Origin: Candidatus Shapirobacteria bacterium
GTDB lineage: Bacteria; Patescibacteriota; Microgenomatia; UBA12405
Length of the DNA stretch: 43,413 nt
Assembly (NCBI GenBank): GCA_028701645.1
Contig: JAQVQI010000001.1
Location: 8,793 to 52,205, forward strand
Direction: 5' to 3'
Positions 32,958-40,821 of this stretch are shown here, piece by piece (positions within the stretch are counted from its first letter, which is position 1; every line of letters starts with the position of its first letter). Below the pieces are notes generated by a model. The model was not told where the DNA came from. It saw only the letters and a program-made list of their open reading frames with translations, and did no database searches. The translations under genes were made by a program, and so were the position numbers.

Positions 32958-34172
32958 TTATTTTTCCAAAACAACTTCTTTGGCTTTTTCTAGTTGGACA
33001 TCTTTTTGAGCCGAATCAGTTGATTCTACTATTTCTATATCAGGAGAGATACCTTCTTTGTGGATATTTTTACCACTAGGCAGTAACCATCTTGCGATAG
33101 TTAAATGCAACCCACTTCCATCATTAAAATCTTCAGGCTGTTGAACTGTCCCTTTTCCAAAAGTTTTTACCCCCACCAAACTAGCTCGTTTATAATCATG
33201 CAAGGCTCCAGCTAAAATCTCAGAAGCTGAGGCACTCCCTCCATTTATTAAAACTACCAATTTATCGTTTAACAGATTTCCTCTATTTTTCTCTATGTTA
33301 TAAGTTTGGGTGATTCCTTTAGTTGATTCTTGTTTGACAATCACCCCATCTTTTATGAAATCAGAGGCCACCACTACACTAGCCTGTAAATAACCTCCCG
33401 GATTATTTCTCAAATCTAAAATAATTCCAGCATAATTACTTCCTGATATTTTCTTTTCGTTGTTAATCATAGTTACAATCTCATTCCATTTAGTAAACAA
33501 ATCTTCACTAAATTTTGACATTTTCACCCAGGCAATTTTTTTGTTATCTACTGTTAACCATTCTAATTCCACTCCAGGAACTTCAATATTATCTCTTTTT
33601 AGAACAGATTCAAATCTTTTTTGATTACTTTCTCGATACATTGTTAAAACAACTTCAGTTCCAATTTCTCCTCGTATCAGACTTACAGCTTCATTTAAAC
33701 TAATTCCTGTTGTCTCTTTTTCAATATTATTTTTTTTATCAACAATTTTTAAAATTAAATCACCAGCTTTTATCCCCGCTTTATCTGCCGGTGTCCCCGA
33801 CAAAGGTGACACTACTGCTAAAATCCCATCCTTACTATATCCCAAAGAAATCCCAACCCCACCGAATTCTCCCGCCAGATCCTCGTTTGCACTTTTATTT
33901 TCTTCTGGGGGCAAAAAAACAGTATACGGGTCACCCAAAGACGCCACCATTCCCTGAATCGCTCCATACTTCATTTTTACATTATCCATATCATCTTTTT
34001 CTAAAAAGTCAGTAGATAATTTATCCTTAACTTTCCACATTAAAGACAAATCAAACTGCCCTAAAGTTGATGGAATGATTTTATTACCCTGGCCTATTTT
34101 GTAGCTGACCAAAGCAACAACTGCTAACAAAGCTAAACTTAAAAACAAATTTCTTATATTTTTCAAACGCAT
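32958..34172 (-). CDS. S41-family C-terminal processing peptidase
   Basis: CtpA/Prc-type protease that cleaves exported proteins near their C-termini. Order: N-terminal anchor (about 7-25), a PDZ domain (about 100-195) and the S41 catalytic domain with LDLRNNPGG (252-260), the serine motif GGSASASEI with the probable nucleophile S315, and the general base K340 in KTFGKGTVQ. The length of 404 residues is typical. The gene begins 3 bases after the stop of the barrel-sandwich-like gene upstream, so they are cotranscribed, with htrA next downstream. Confidence 0.95.
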   Translation of the reverse strand: MRLKNIRNLFLSLALLAVVALVSYKIGQGNKIIPSTLGQFDLSLMWKVKDKLSTDFLEKDDMDNVKMKYGAIQGMVASLGDPYTVFLPPEENKSANEDLAGEFGGVGISLGYSKDGILAVVSPLSGTPADKAGIKAGDLILKIVDKKNNIEKETTGISLNEAVSLIRGEIGTEVVLTMYRESNQKRFESVLKRDNIEVPGVELEWLTVDNKKIAWVKMSKFSEDLFTKWNEIVTMINNEKKISGSNYAGIILDLRNNPGGYLQASVVVASDFIKDGVIVKQESTKGITQTYNIEKNRGNLLNDKLVVLINGGSASASEILAGALHDYKRASLVGVKTFGKGTVQQPEDFNDGSGLHLTIARWLLPSGKNIHKEGISPDIEIVESTDSAQKDVQLEKAKEVVLEK

Positions 34173-34175
34173 TAT

Positions 34176-34922
34176 TTATTCTATCACTAATAATAATCTA
34201 TCAAGTCGAGAATTTATCAACATTTTTTTATTTGTTCCTTGATATTTTAGTAATTTTTCCCAAACTAGATTATCTAATTTAAGTATCGGTAGTTCGGTCG
34301 CAAAGTCTTCCTCTTTAAACTCATTGTTAGTAATCACTCCAACTACCCCAACCACTTCAGCTTTAAGTAAAAAGCCATTCGATAAATTATTAGTAAATAA
34401 AATTTTATTTTTTAAATTAGACGTCAACTCTTTAGCTTCATTTATAACTACATAATCTGACCTTCCCCATGCCTTTCCAGCGACTAACCCTTTACCCTTA
34501 TATTCCAAAGCTTCAAATTCTAAGACTAACTTATCAATGTCAATTTTTGAAACAACACTATTAATTGGGGCCATTATTTCTTTTAGATTATCTTCTCTAG
34601 TTTCTATTTTTAAAAATCCAAACTCGTCAATTTCAATAAAATTTCCACTCATAGGAAAACAAATTTTTTTAGGGAAAAATCCACCAGTCAAACACATTAA
34701 TTCACCACTATTAAACCATGATCCTTTTAGTTTATCGTTCAGTTCTTGAATTTTATCATTATTAAATTTACCAAAAAAATTCGATAAATTTATTGATTCT
34801 ACTTTAAAAAAATTAGCCCTAACTACTGCCTGATTTTCCTCTACCCTATCGCCTAATTTAACCATCACGTCAGAACCTTTTGGAAATTTAATCACCCATT
34901 TAGCTTTAATATTCGTTTTCAT
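34176..34922 (-). CDS. Unknown protein with barrel-sandwich-like segments
   Basis: A 248-residue soluble protein with no signal peptide. The N-terminus (WVIKFPKGSDVMVKLGDRVEENQAVVRA) and the middle (IMAPINSVVSKID) look like the two half-motifs of a lipoyl/biotinyl-type barrel-sandwich hybrid, but no modifiable lysine motif (MKM or DKA) is seen. The C-terminal part (about 140-248) is a mixed alpha/beta region of unknown type. It is the first gene of the ctpA-htrA run, 3 bases ahead of ctpA, suggesting a partnership with these extracytoplasmic proteases or an envelope complex. I do not recognise a named family. Confidence 0.7.
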   Translation of the reverse strand: MKTNIKAKWVIKFPKGSDVMVKLGDRVEENQAVVRANFFKVESINLSNFFGKFNNDKIQELNDKLKGSWFNSGELMCLTGGFFPKKICFPMSGNFIEIDEFGFLKIETREDNLKEIMAPINSVVSKIDIDKLVLEFEALEYKGKGLVAGKAWGRSDYVVINEAKELTSNLKNKILFTNNLSNGFLLKAEVVGVVGVITNNEFKEEDFATELPILKLDNLVWEKLLKYQGTNKKMLINSRLDRLLLVIE

Positions 34923-34943
34923 TACTTTTAATTATAACCAATA

Positions 34944-34980
34944 AACCCTCTCAAGAACAAACTTATTCTTAGAGAGGGTT
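34944..34980 (-). terminator. Intrinsic terminator of the rpsF-ssb-rpsR operon
   Basis: AACCCTCTC (34944-34952) pairs with GAGAGGGTT (34972-34980). The stem is extended by AAGAA/TTCTT across a one-base bulge, with an 8-base loop. On the minus strand it is followed by TTTATT. It separates rpsR from the next unit. Confidence 0.85.
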
Positions 34981-34997
34981 ATTTATTTTAGTTACCC

Positions 34998-35249
34998 TTA
35001 TTTAGTTAAAAAAGGCATCAAAGCCAAGTGTCTGGCTTGTTTTATTGCTGAAGATAATTTTCTTTGATGTTTAGCACAAACACCACTAAACTGTGATCCG
35101 ATTATTCGACCTCTTGGAGATAAAAATTCTCCATATTGTTCATAATCTTCCCAACGAGGAATAGTTTTTGTTTTACAAAACAAACAACCTCTCTCTTTCC
35201 CTTTTCTTTTTGCAATTAAAAGATTATCTTTTTTTTTCTTTTTTATCAT
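34998..35249 (-). CDS. rpsR: 30S ribosomal protein S18
   Basis: Binds 16S rRNA with S6 in the platform of the small subunit. The 83-residue protein shows the S18 core (DYEQYGEFLSPRGRIIGSQFSGVCAKHQRKLSSAIKQARHLA style pattern, residues 35-77) and a potential zinc site of C22, C25, C58 and H61, the cysteine-containing variant of the family. It is the third gene of rpsF-ssb-rpsR, 8 bases after ssb, and is followed by a terminator. The rplI gene often found next is absent here. Confidence 0.97.
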   Translation of the reverse strand: MIKKKKKDNLLIAKRKGKERGCLFCKTKTIPRWEDYEQYGEFLSPRGRIIGSQFSGVCAKHQRKLSSAIKQARHLALMPFLTK

Positions 35250-35257
35250 ATTTTTAT

Positions 35258-35791
35258 TTAAAATGGCATCTCATCATTTTTTGTTTCTTCTGTTACTTTT
35301 GGAGTTTCAACAGCTTCGGTAGTATCAATATCATCAGGGATGACAATATCTTCAATATTTCCCCCTGTTTCAGAAGTGACGACATCCATCGACTCAGTTG
35401 GAGCTTCGCCGACAGCTAAATCAGCTCCTTCAACCGCACGTTCTCCATTAGCTCCTTTATTATCCAAAATGATCATATCATCAATAATAATTTCAGCAAT
35501 TTGTTTTTTATTGTTTTCAGCATCCATAAACTCACGGTATTGGATTCTTCCATCAACATAAACTCTTCTTCCTTTAGATAATAATTGAGAGCAAAGTTCT
35601 CCTAACTTATTCCAAGCTACAATTCGGTGAAATTGAGCATCTTCTTTTCTTTCTCCCTGTTTCGTTACCCAAACTCGATTGGTAGCTAAACCAAATGAAG
35701 CAACTGCCATTCCACTTGGGGTATAGCGCAACTCTGGGTCACGAGTTAAATTACCAATTAAAGTTACCCGATTAAGACATCTACTAGGCAT
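35258..35791 (-). CDS. ssb: Single-stranded DNA-binding protein
   Basis: Protects and organises single-stranded DNA at forks and recruits repair proteins. The OB-fold occupies about residues 1-110, beginning with the family pattern CLNRVTLIGNLTRDPELRYT and continuing RRVYVDGRIQYREF. A long acidic low-complexity linker rich in E, T and V follows (about 115-170). The conserved C-terminal tip that binds partner proteins reads DEMPF, the equivalent of DDIPF. At 177 residues it is normal. It lies between rpsF and rpsR as in most bacteria. Confidence 0.97.
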   Translation of the reverse strand: MPSRCLNRVTLIGNLTRDPELRYTPSGMAVASFGLATNRVWVTKQGERKEDAQFHRIVAWNKLGELCSQLLSKGRRVYVDGRIQYREFMDAENNKKQIAEIIIDDMIILDNKGANGERAVEGADLAVGEAPTESMDVVTSETGGNIEDIVIPDDIDTTEAVETPKVTEETKNDEMPF

Positions 35792-35835
35792 ATATTTTAT
35801 TTACCCCGATACTTACGAGGTTCCCTCCATATTTC

Positions 35836-36123
35836 TTAAACTTTTAATATTAAATATCTAATAATATTTGGCTCTCTATTTAATAATAGATTCAATTCTT
35901 TCATTTTTATTGGTGAATCAGAAGTTAAATTTAAAGCCCAAAAATCACCTTTTGCATTTTTTTCTATCTCATAGGCCAATTCTTTCAAACCTAAGTGATC
36001 TTGATTAATTTCAACTTTATTAGTGTTCAGCCAGGTTGTCACCTTAGTTAAAACACCTTCTTTGTCCTCAACCTTTGGGTTTAAGACTAAGATTAATTGA
36101 TAGTTATTTTTATTTCCTTTCAT
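35836..36123 (-). CDS. rpsF: 30S ribosomal protein S6
   Basis: Partner of S18 on the small-subunit platform. The 95-residue ferredoxin-like fold shows YQLILVLNPKV at the N-terminus, LGLKELAYEIEKNAKGDFWALNL in the middle and LLNREPNIIRYLILKV at the end, matching S6. A C-terminal tail is absent. It is the first gene of rpsF-ssb-rpsR and lies 38 bases after cysS on the same strand; a separate promoter for it is not obvious. Confidence 0.94.
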   Translation of the reverse strand: MKGNKNNYQLILVLNPKVEDKEGVLTKVTTWLNTNKVEINQDHLGLKELAYEIEKNAKGDFWALNLTSDSPIKMKELNLLLNREPNIIRYLILKV

Positions 36124-36161
36124 GAGCTCAATAGATTAACATAATAAACTTATTTTAACAA

Positions 36162-37547
36162 TTACTTTAATTTTCTTATTTTACAGGAATTTTGCAAATC
36201 TTCAACAAGAAAGCCACTATCTTCGATCTCTTTTCTTAATTTGTCCGACTCGGCCCAATTTTTGTCTATTCTCGCTTTTTTCCGCTTTTCAACCAATTCT
36301 AATACTTTTTGCGGGATATCAAAATCGGAATTATTATTTGCTAAATTTAAACCCAAGACTTTATCAAAATCCAGAAGGGTTGCCCATTTTATTTCTGGAG
36401 TCAAATTTGATTTCATCATTTTCCAGATCAAAGCAATCGCTTCAGGGGTAGCCAGGTTATCAGATAACCTGTCAATAAACTCTTTTTGAAATTCTTCATC
36501 AACTTTACCCAAAGATTCTGTCTTATAACTTCTTAATTTATTTAAAGCTACTTGGGCTGATTTTAAAGAATCAATTGAAAATTCTATTCCCCTTTTATAG
36601 TGCGACCCAAAAACTAAATATCTATAAGATAATGGATCATGTCCCATTTGGATTAAATCCCTAATTGTATACAAACCTCCACTAGATTTACTGATTTTAG
36701 AACCCTTAAAAGTAATAAAAGCATTATGTATCCAATAGTTAGCGGTCGTTTTACCAAAAGCTCCATATCCCTGAGCAATCTCGTTAGTATGATGAATATT
36801 AATATGGTCCTCTCCCCCAGTATGAATATCAAAAACTTCTCCTAAATATTTTATCGACATAGCCGTACATTCAATATGCCATCCCGGAAAGCCTATTCCC
36901 CAAGGGCTTTCCCATTCCATCTGTCTCTTTGGTAATCCCGAAGTCTTCGAAGGGGAAAATTTCCATAAAGCAAAATCAGAGGGGTTTTTCTTTTCATTAT
37001 TTATCTCTACTCTGGCCCCATTTTTTATTTTTTCCAAATCTAAGTTAGCAAACTTACCGTAATCAATATATTTTTGTGTATCAAAATATATCCCATCACT
37101 TATTTGATAACTAAAACCGTTTTCTTCTATTTTTTTTACTAAATCAATCTGTTCTTTAATATTGTCTGTCGCTTTACATAAAATATCTGGGTGATTTATA
37201 TTTAAATCTTTCAAATTTTCTTCAAACTCTGTTTGATATTTTTCAGCTATCTCCCAAACAGATAAACCTTCCTTTTTGGCCCCTTTTTCCATTTTATCTT
37301 CACCAGTATCAGAATCATTGACCAAATGACCAACATCAGTCACATTCATCACCCAATTGACTTCATAACCAATATATTTCAATGTTCTTACTAAAATATC
37401 CCAACAAATATAGGCATACATATTACCTATATGAGGACTAGAATACACCGTTGGTCCGCACGAATAAATACCAACTTTTCCTTCTTTTATTGGTTTAAGT
37501 TCTTCTTTTTTTCTTGTTGCTGTATTATACAAATACATATTGTGCAT
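36162..37547 (-). CDS. cysS: Cysteinyl-tRNA synthetase
   Basis: Class I synthetase charging tRNA-Cys. Visible signatures are YSCGPTVYSSPHIGN (zinc-binding cysteine and HIGH-like motif), WHIECTAM and HTGGEDHINIHHTNEIAQ (remaining zinc ligands and active site), and the KMSKS-like loop KISKS. The C-terminal DALR-type region is short and ends with a typical RKKARIDKNWAESDKLRKE segment. Length 461 is normal. The start at 37547 gives MHNM; the second ATG three codons later is an equally good start. It lies 6 bases after the coiled-coil protein gene, so the two are cotranscribed. Confidence 0.97.
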   Translation of the reverse strand: MHNMYLYNTATRKKEELKPIKEGKVGIYSCGPTVYSSPHIGNMYAYICWDILVRTLKYIGYEVNWVMNVTDVGHLVNDSDTGEDKMEKGAKKEGLSVWEIAEKYQTEFEENLKDLNINHPDILCKATDNIKEQIDLVKKIEENGFSYQISDGIYFDTQKYIDYGKFANLDLEKIKNGARVEINNEKKNPSDFALWKFSPSKTSGLPKRQMEWESPWGIGFPGWHIECTAMSIKYLGEVFDIHTGGEDHINIHHTNEIAQGYGAFGKTTANYWIHNAFITFKGSKISKSSGGLYTIRDLIQMGHDPLSYRYLVFGSHYKRGIEFSIDSLKSAQVALNKLRSYKTESLGKVDEEFQKEFIDRLSDNLATPEAIALIWKMMKSNLTPEIKWATLLDFDKVLGLNLANNNSDFDIPQKVLELVEKRKKARIDKNWAESDKLRKEIEDSGFLVEDLQNSCKIRKLK

Positions 37548-37553
37548 CTATTG

Positions 37554-38096
37554 TTATTGTACCTTATTTCCTTTAAATTCAGCAGTCGCTGATATTTCCG
37601 ACGTATCTGGTTTGTGTTGTTTTTTGTTTACAAAAGCACTCCCTCGGCTCTTTTTTTGTTTAGCTGGATTTGACGACCCAATGTCTAAACTACTGTATTC
37701 TAATTCTTGTTGTTTTTGTTTTTCTTGTTGTTGCTTTTGTTCTTCATAATATTTTTGTTTTTTTTCCTCTTCCCTTTCTTTTTGTCGTCTAAGTTGGATC
37801 AGTTCTTCTTCTACGTTTCTAGACCTTTCTTTTGTTTTCATTTCATTATTTTGATTTTCTCTTTGACCATTTATCTCTCCTTTTATTTTTGCTATTTCTT
37901 GTTGACTTCTCATTTTATCCTGCTGTTTATTTTGCTCCAATTGGGCATCAGATGTCCGTTCCAGTCCCAATAATTCTTTCCCGGTAATTACACTTTCCAT
38001 TATTTTTTGTCCTTCTTCACTTACTTTTTCGACTGTTTCAACCCCTAATTGGCCCAAACCTTTCACGATTCCTTTCAAAATTTTGCCATCCGTCAT
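37554..38096 (-). CDS. Charged coiled-coil protein of unknown function
   Basis: A 180-residue soluble protein. The N-terminal 45 residues (KILKGIVKGLGQLGVETVEKV) look amphipathic; residues about 55-135 are extremely rich in E, K, Q and R with heptad-like spacing and should form a long coiled coil. The C-terminus is Lys/Ser-rich and disordered, ending with AEFKGNKVQ. I recall similar short proteins in Microgenomates genomes annotated only as a DUF, but cannot confirm the family. It precedes cysS by 6 bases. A structural or nucleic-acid-binding role is possible; none can be demonstrated. Confidence 0.7.
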   Translation of the reverse strand: MTDGKILKGIVKGLGQLGVETVEKVSEEGQKIMESVITGKELLGLERTSDAQLEQNKQQDKMRSQQEIAKIKGEINGQRENQNNEMKTKERSRNVEEELIQLRRQKEREEEKKQKYYEEQKQQQEKQKQQELEYSSLDIGSSNPAKQKKSRGSAFVNKKQHKPDTSEISATAEFKGNKVQ

Positions 38097-38169
38097 AAAT
38101 TTATTTTAACATTTAAAACCTCTTTGTCTCGATTCGTTTCAACACCAACTCCTTAAAATTAGTAATTAA

Positions 38170-38793
38170 TTATATATCTCTTCTTCCATCCAAGGCACGA
38201 CACAAAGTTGCTTGATCAGCATATTCTAGATCTGCCCCAATAGGTAAACCACTTCCAATTCGAGAAATCTTAATTTTTAGCCCTTCCAATCTTTTTTTAA
38301 TATGTAAAGCCGTTGCTTCTCCCTCCATAGTTGGGTTTGTGGCTAAAATAATTTCTAAATTACAATTAAGATACTTTTCGTCAGTCAACATAATTTTTAC
38401 TCTTTGAACCAATTCGTCTATTTTTAGTTCGTCTGGACCAACATGTTCAAGTGGGTTTATTACTCCACCCAATACATGGTAAACCCCTTTATAATCACCC
38501 ATATTCTCAATCGCCATTACATCAATAGCCCTTTCTACTACACAAATTTGTGCCTTATTACGCCTATTATCTTGACATATTGAACAAATATCTTGCTCAC
38601 TTACCGAAAAACATGATTTACATATTTTTATTTCCGTTTTCATTTTTATCAAACAACTTGCCAAATCTTCAACATAGGCCTTTGGAGTGTTTAATAAATA
38701 AAAAGCCAATCGAGTTGCTCCCTTTGGCCCAATACCAGGTAACCGTTCAAAAGCATTAATTAAATTTTTTATTCCCTTTGGAAATTCCGCCAT
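38170..38793 (-). CDS. recR: Recombination protein RecR
   Basis: Acts with RecF/RecO to load RecA on gapped DNA. The 207-residue protein has a helix-hairpin-helix (LPGIGPKGATRLAFYLL), a four-cysteine zinc finger at C58, C61, C70 and C73, a TOPRIM domain (ICVVERAIDVMAIE... HVLGG) and the ILATNPTMEGEATALHI and RIGSGLPIGADLEYAD stretches typical of RecR. The order dnaX-ybaB-recR on one strand is the canonical bacterial cluster. About 100 bases with a long inverted repeat separate it from ybaB. Confidence 0.97.
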   Translation of the reverse strand: MAEFPKGIKNLINAFERLPGIGPKGATRLAFYLLNTPKAYVEDLASCLIKMKTEIKICKSCFSVSEQDICSICQDNRRNKAQICVVERAIDVMAIENMGDYKGVYHVLGGVINPLEHVGPDELKIDELVQRVKIMLTDEKYLNCNLEIILATNPTMEGEATALHIKKRLEGLKIKISRIGSGLPIGADLEYADQATLCRALDGRRDI

Positions 38794-38803
38794 AAATTAA
38801 TCA

Positions 38804-38894
38804 AATTCCAATAACCAAAATACAAGAAACAAACTTATTATAATTATTTTAATAAAACATTTTGGAATACTTGGTTTATTGGTTATTGGTAATT
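38804..38894. repeat. Inverted repeat in the ybaB-recR gap
   Basis: AATTCCAATAACCAA (38804-38818) is the reverse complement, apart from one missing base, of TTGGTTATTGGTAATT (38879-38894), which runs into the ybaB stop codon. The 60-base loop is AT-rich. It could form a large stem-loop between the two cotranscribed genes. Confidence 0.7.
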
Positions 38895-39141
38895 AAAATA
38901 AACCTTCAAGTCCTCCCATATCTTTCATTCTTTTTGCTGCCATTTCTTGAGATTTTTTCATTGCTTTGTTAACTACTTCAACCAAAATTTTATTTTCCAT
39001 TCCGTTGATAGACAAATCTTTTATTTTTTGATCACCACTAACCTTTATTTTAATTCCATTTTCTTCAATCTCAACAACTTCAGCTTCAACTGCTTTTTTT
39101 AATTTATAGGCCTGAGCCAACATTTTTGCTTTATCGAACAT
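38893..39141 (-). CDS. YbaB/EbfC-family nucleoid-associated protein
   Basis: Small DNA-binding protein of the dnaX-ybaB-recR cluster. The 82 residues comprise an N-terminal helix (MFDKAKMLAQAYKLKKAVEAEV), a three-stranded sheet (GIKIKVSGDQKIKDLSIN) and a C-terminal helix (VEVVNKAMKKSQEMAAKRMKDM), which fits the family fold of a tweezer-like dimer. It is shorter than E. coli YbaB (109), lacking some N-terminal helix and C-terminal tail. Its position between dnaX and recR makes the assignment safe. Confidence 0.92.
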   Translation of the reverse strand: MFDKAKMLAQAYKLKKAVEAEVVEIEENGIKIKVSGDQKIKDLSINGMENKILVEVVNKAMKKSQEMAAKRMKDMGGLEGLF

Positions 39142-39187
39142 ATTATTTTAATTATTAATTAATAATTATTAATTACCAATTGTATCA

Positions 39188-40765
39188 CTATCCGAATATA
39201 TCCTTAGCTACGTCATACAAATCCTCTTTTTTATCATTTTTTTCTACCAATTGCTCACTCACACTTTCTACTGGAGTATCGTTTTGTATAATCAACGGAG
39301 CTTTTCGGCTTTTTCCCAATACACAATCGAATATTAACTCTACTCCCAAAACTTGAAACAGGCCAGCTTCAACAATTTTTTTGTTTTTAGGTTCTTCCAA
39401 TCTATCCTTATGAAATGGATAGAAAACTTCTAAAATCAACTTTCGGTCAACAAATTTAATTGGTTTAGCGGCTCTCAAAAAAGCTTCAACAGAATGATTA
39501 ATTGGCTTTATAGCTAATAAAATATTTCCCCAAGACTGAATAATTTTATCCAAATCGATTCCAGTTACTTCTAATATCAAAGAATTATTTTCATCTATTT
39601 TTTTTACCAAAACCTCATCTTCTACTTCCTTATTTTCATCCTTTTTTGGTTTTAAAGTTTTTATTATTTTTTCTATTTTTTCAACTTCAGAATCACTTTT
39701 TTCTTCAATTTGTTTTGCAAAAAAACCTTTATTTTTATTTATAAAATCAATTACTGCCAACTCTAATGGTAGCTGGTCAATTTCAGTTTCTTTTTCTTGC
39801 TTCGCCGCTCGAATTAATAGTGAAATCCATTCTTCTAACTGGACTAAATTCAATTCAGATTTTTTACCACTACCCACCTCAAATACTAACAATAACTTAT
39901 TCATAAAATATTCCAAAAATTTTTGTCTTAAAGATACAAAATCAATCCCATCATTAGACATTTTTTCTAATTTTTCTAAAATATTTTTAGTTTTGCCGGC
40001 CAACAAATCTTTTTCAAGCTCCTCCTCATTATAATCACCACTTTTATTTATATAAAAACCAATTACATCGTCAAATGTAATATTTTCCCCAAAAGATAAT
40101 ACTAATTCATTGAAGTTTTTTTGAAGATTACGAAAACTCCCGTCACTTTTATCCAAAATATAATCAATTGTTTTATCATCGATATTAATTTTTTCTCCTT
40201 TAATAATTTTTTGGAGTGAATTTCTTAAAGCTTCCTTATCCCCTTTTCTAAAATCAACTTTTACTAATCTTGACATTACCGTATCTGGTATTTTTGAGAC
40301 ATCGGTGGTGCACAAAATAAAGATAGTATGCTTAGGTGGTTCTTCGATTAACTTCAATAGTGCATTGAAGGCCTCTTTTGTCATCATGTGGACTTCATCA
40401 ATAATAAAAACCTTGAATTTCAACTTACTTGGAGATAAATAAGCCTTATCTTTTAGATTACGAACATCCTCTATCCCTCTATTTGAAGCAGCATCCATTT
40501 CCAAAATATCAATCGATCCTCCTTTTAAAATTTCTTGACAATTCTCACACTGATTACACGGTTCACCATCTTTTCGGTCTTCACAATTGATAGCTCTAGC
40601 TAATATTCGAGCGGCCGAAGTTTTTCCAGATCCTTTAGGCCCAGAAAATAAAAAAGACTGAGGAATATCATTTGATCTTAAAAAATTTCTTAAAGTATTA
40701 GCCACCTCAACCAAATCTAGTTCTGAAATCTTAGCTGGTCTATATTTTAGATGAAAAACTGACAT
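39188..40765 (-). CDS. dnaX: DNA polymerase III subunit gamma/tau
   Basis: Clamp-loader ATPase of the replisome. The AAA+ module has Walker A GPKGSGKT (about 42-49), the zinc module C61, C70, C73, C76, Walker B and sensor regions in KVFIIDEVHMMTKEAFNALLKLIEEPP, and the arginine finger in VMSRLVKVDF. The C-terminal part (about 340-525) is Lys/Glu-rich and divergent, as in tau. The ATG at 40765 is preferred over a TTG one codon upstream, since it lies 6 bases from an extended -10. No frameshift signal for a short gamma form was evident. It heads the dnaX-ybaB-recR cluster. Confidence 0.97.
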   Translation of the reverse strand: MSVFHLKYRPAKISELDLVEVANTLRNFLRSNDIPQSFLFSGPKGSGKTSAARILARAINCEDRKDGEPCNQCENCQEILKGGSIDILEMDAASNRGIEDVRNLKDKAYLSPSKLKFKVFIIDEVHMMTKEAFNALLKLIEEPPKHTIFILCTTDVSKIPDTVMSRLVKVDFRKGDKEALRNSLQKIIKGEKINIDDKTIDYILDKSDGSFRNLQKNFNELVLSFGENITFDDVIGFYINKSGDYNEEELEKDLLAGKTKNILEKLEKMSNDGIDFVSLRQKFLEYFMNKLLLVFEVGSGKKSELNLVQLEEWISLLIRAAKQEKETEIDQLPLELAVIDFINKNKGFFAKQIEEKSDSEVEKIEKIIKTLKPKKDENKEVEDEVLVKKIDENNSLILEVTGIDLDKIIQSWGNILLAIKPINHSVEAFLRAAKPIKFVDRKLILEVFYPFHKDRLEEPKNKKIVEAGLFQVLGVELIFDCVLGKSRKAPLIIQNDTPVESVSEQLVEKNDKKEDLYDVAKDIFG

Positions 40766-40771
40766 CAATAG

Positions 40772-40780
40772 ATTAAACCA
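40772..40780 (-). promoter_or_regulatory. Extended -10 promoter of dnaX
   Basis: On the minus strand TGG plus TTTAAT ends 6 bases (CTATTG) before the ATG at 40765. Confidence 0.35.
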
Positions 40781-40821
40781 GAGGTGAACTTAATTTACAA
40801 TAATACTATCTACATCAATAC

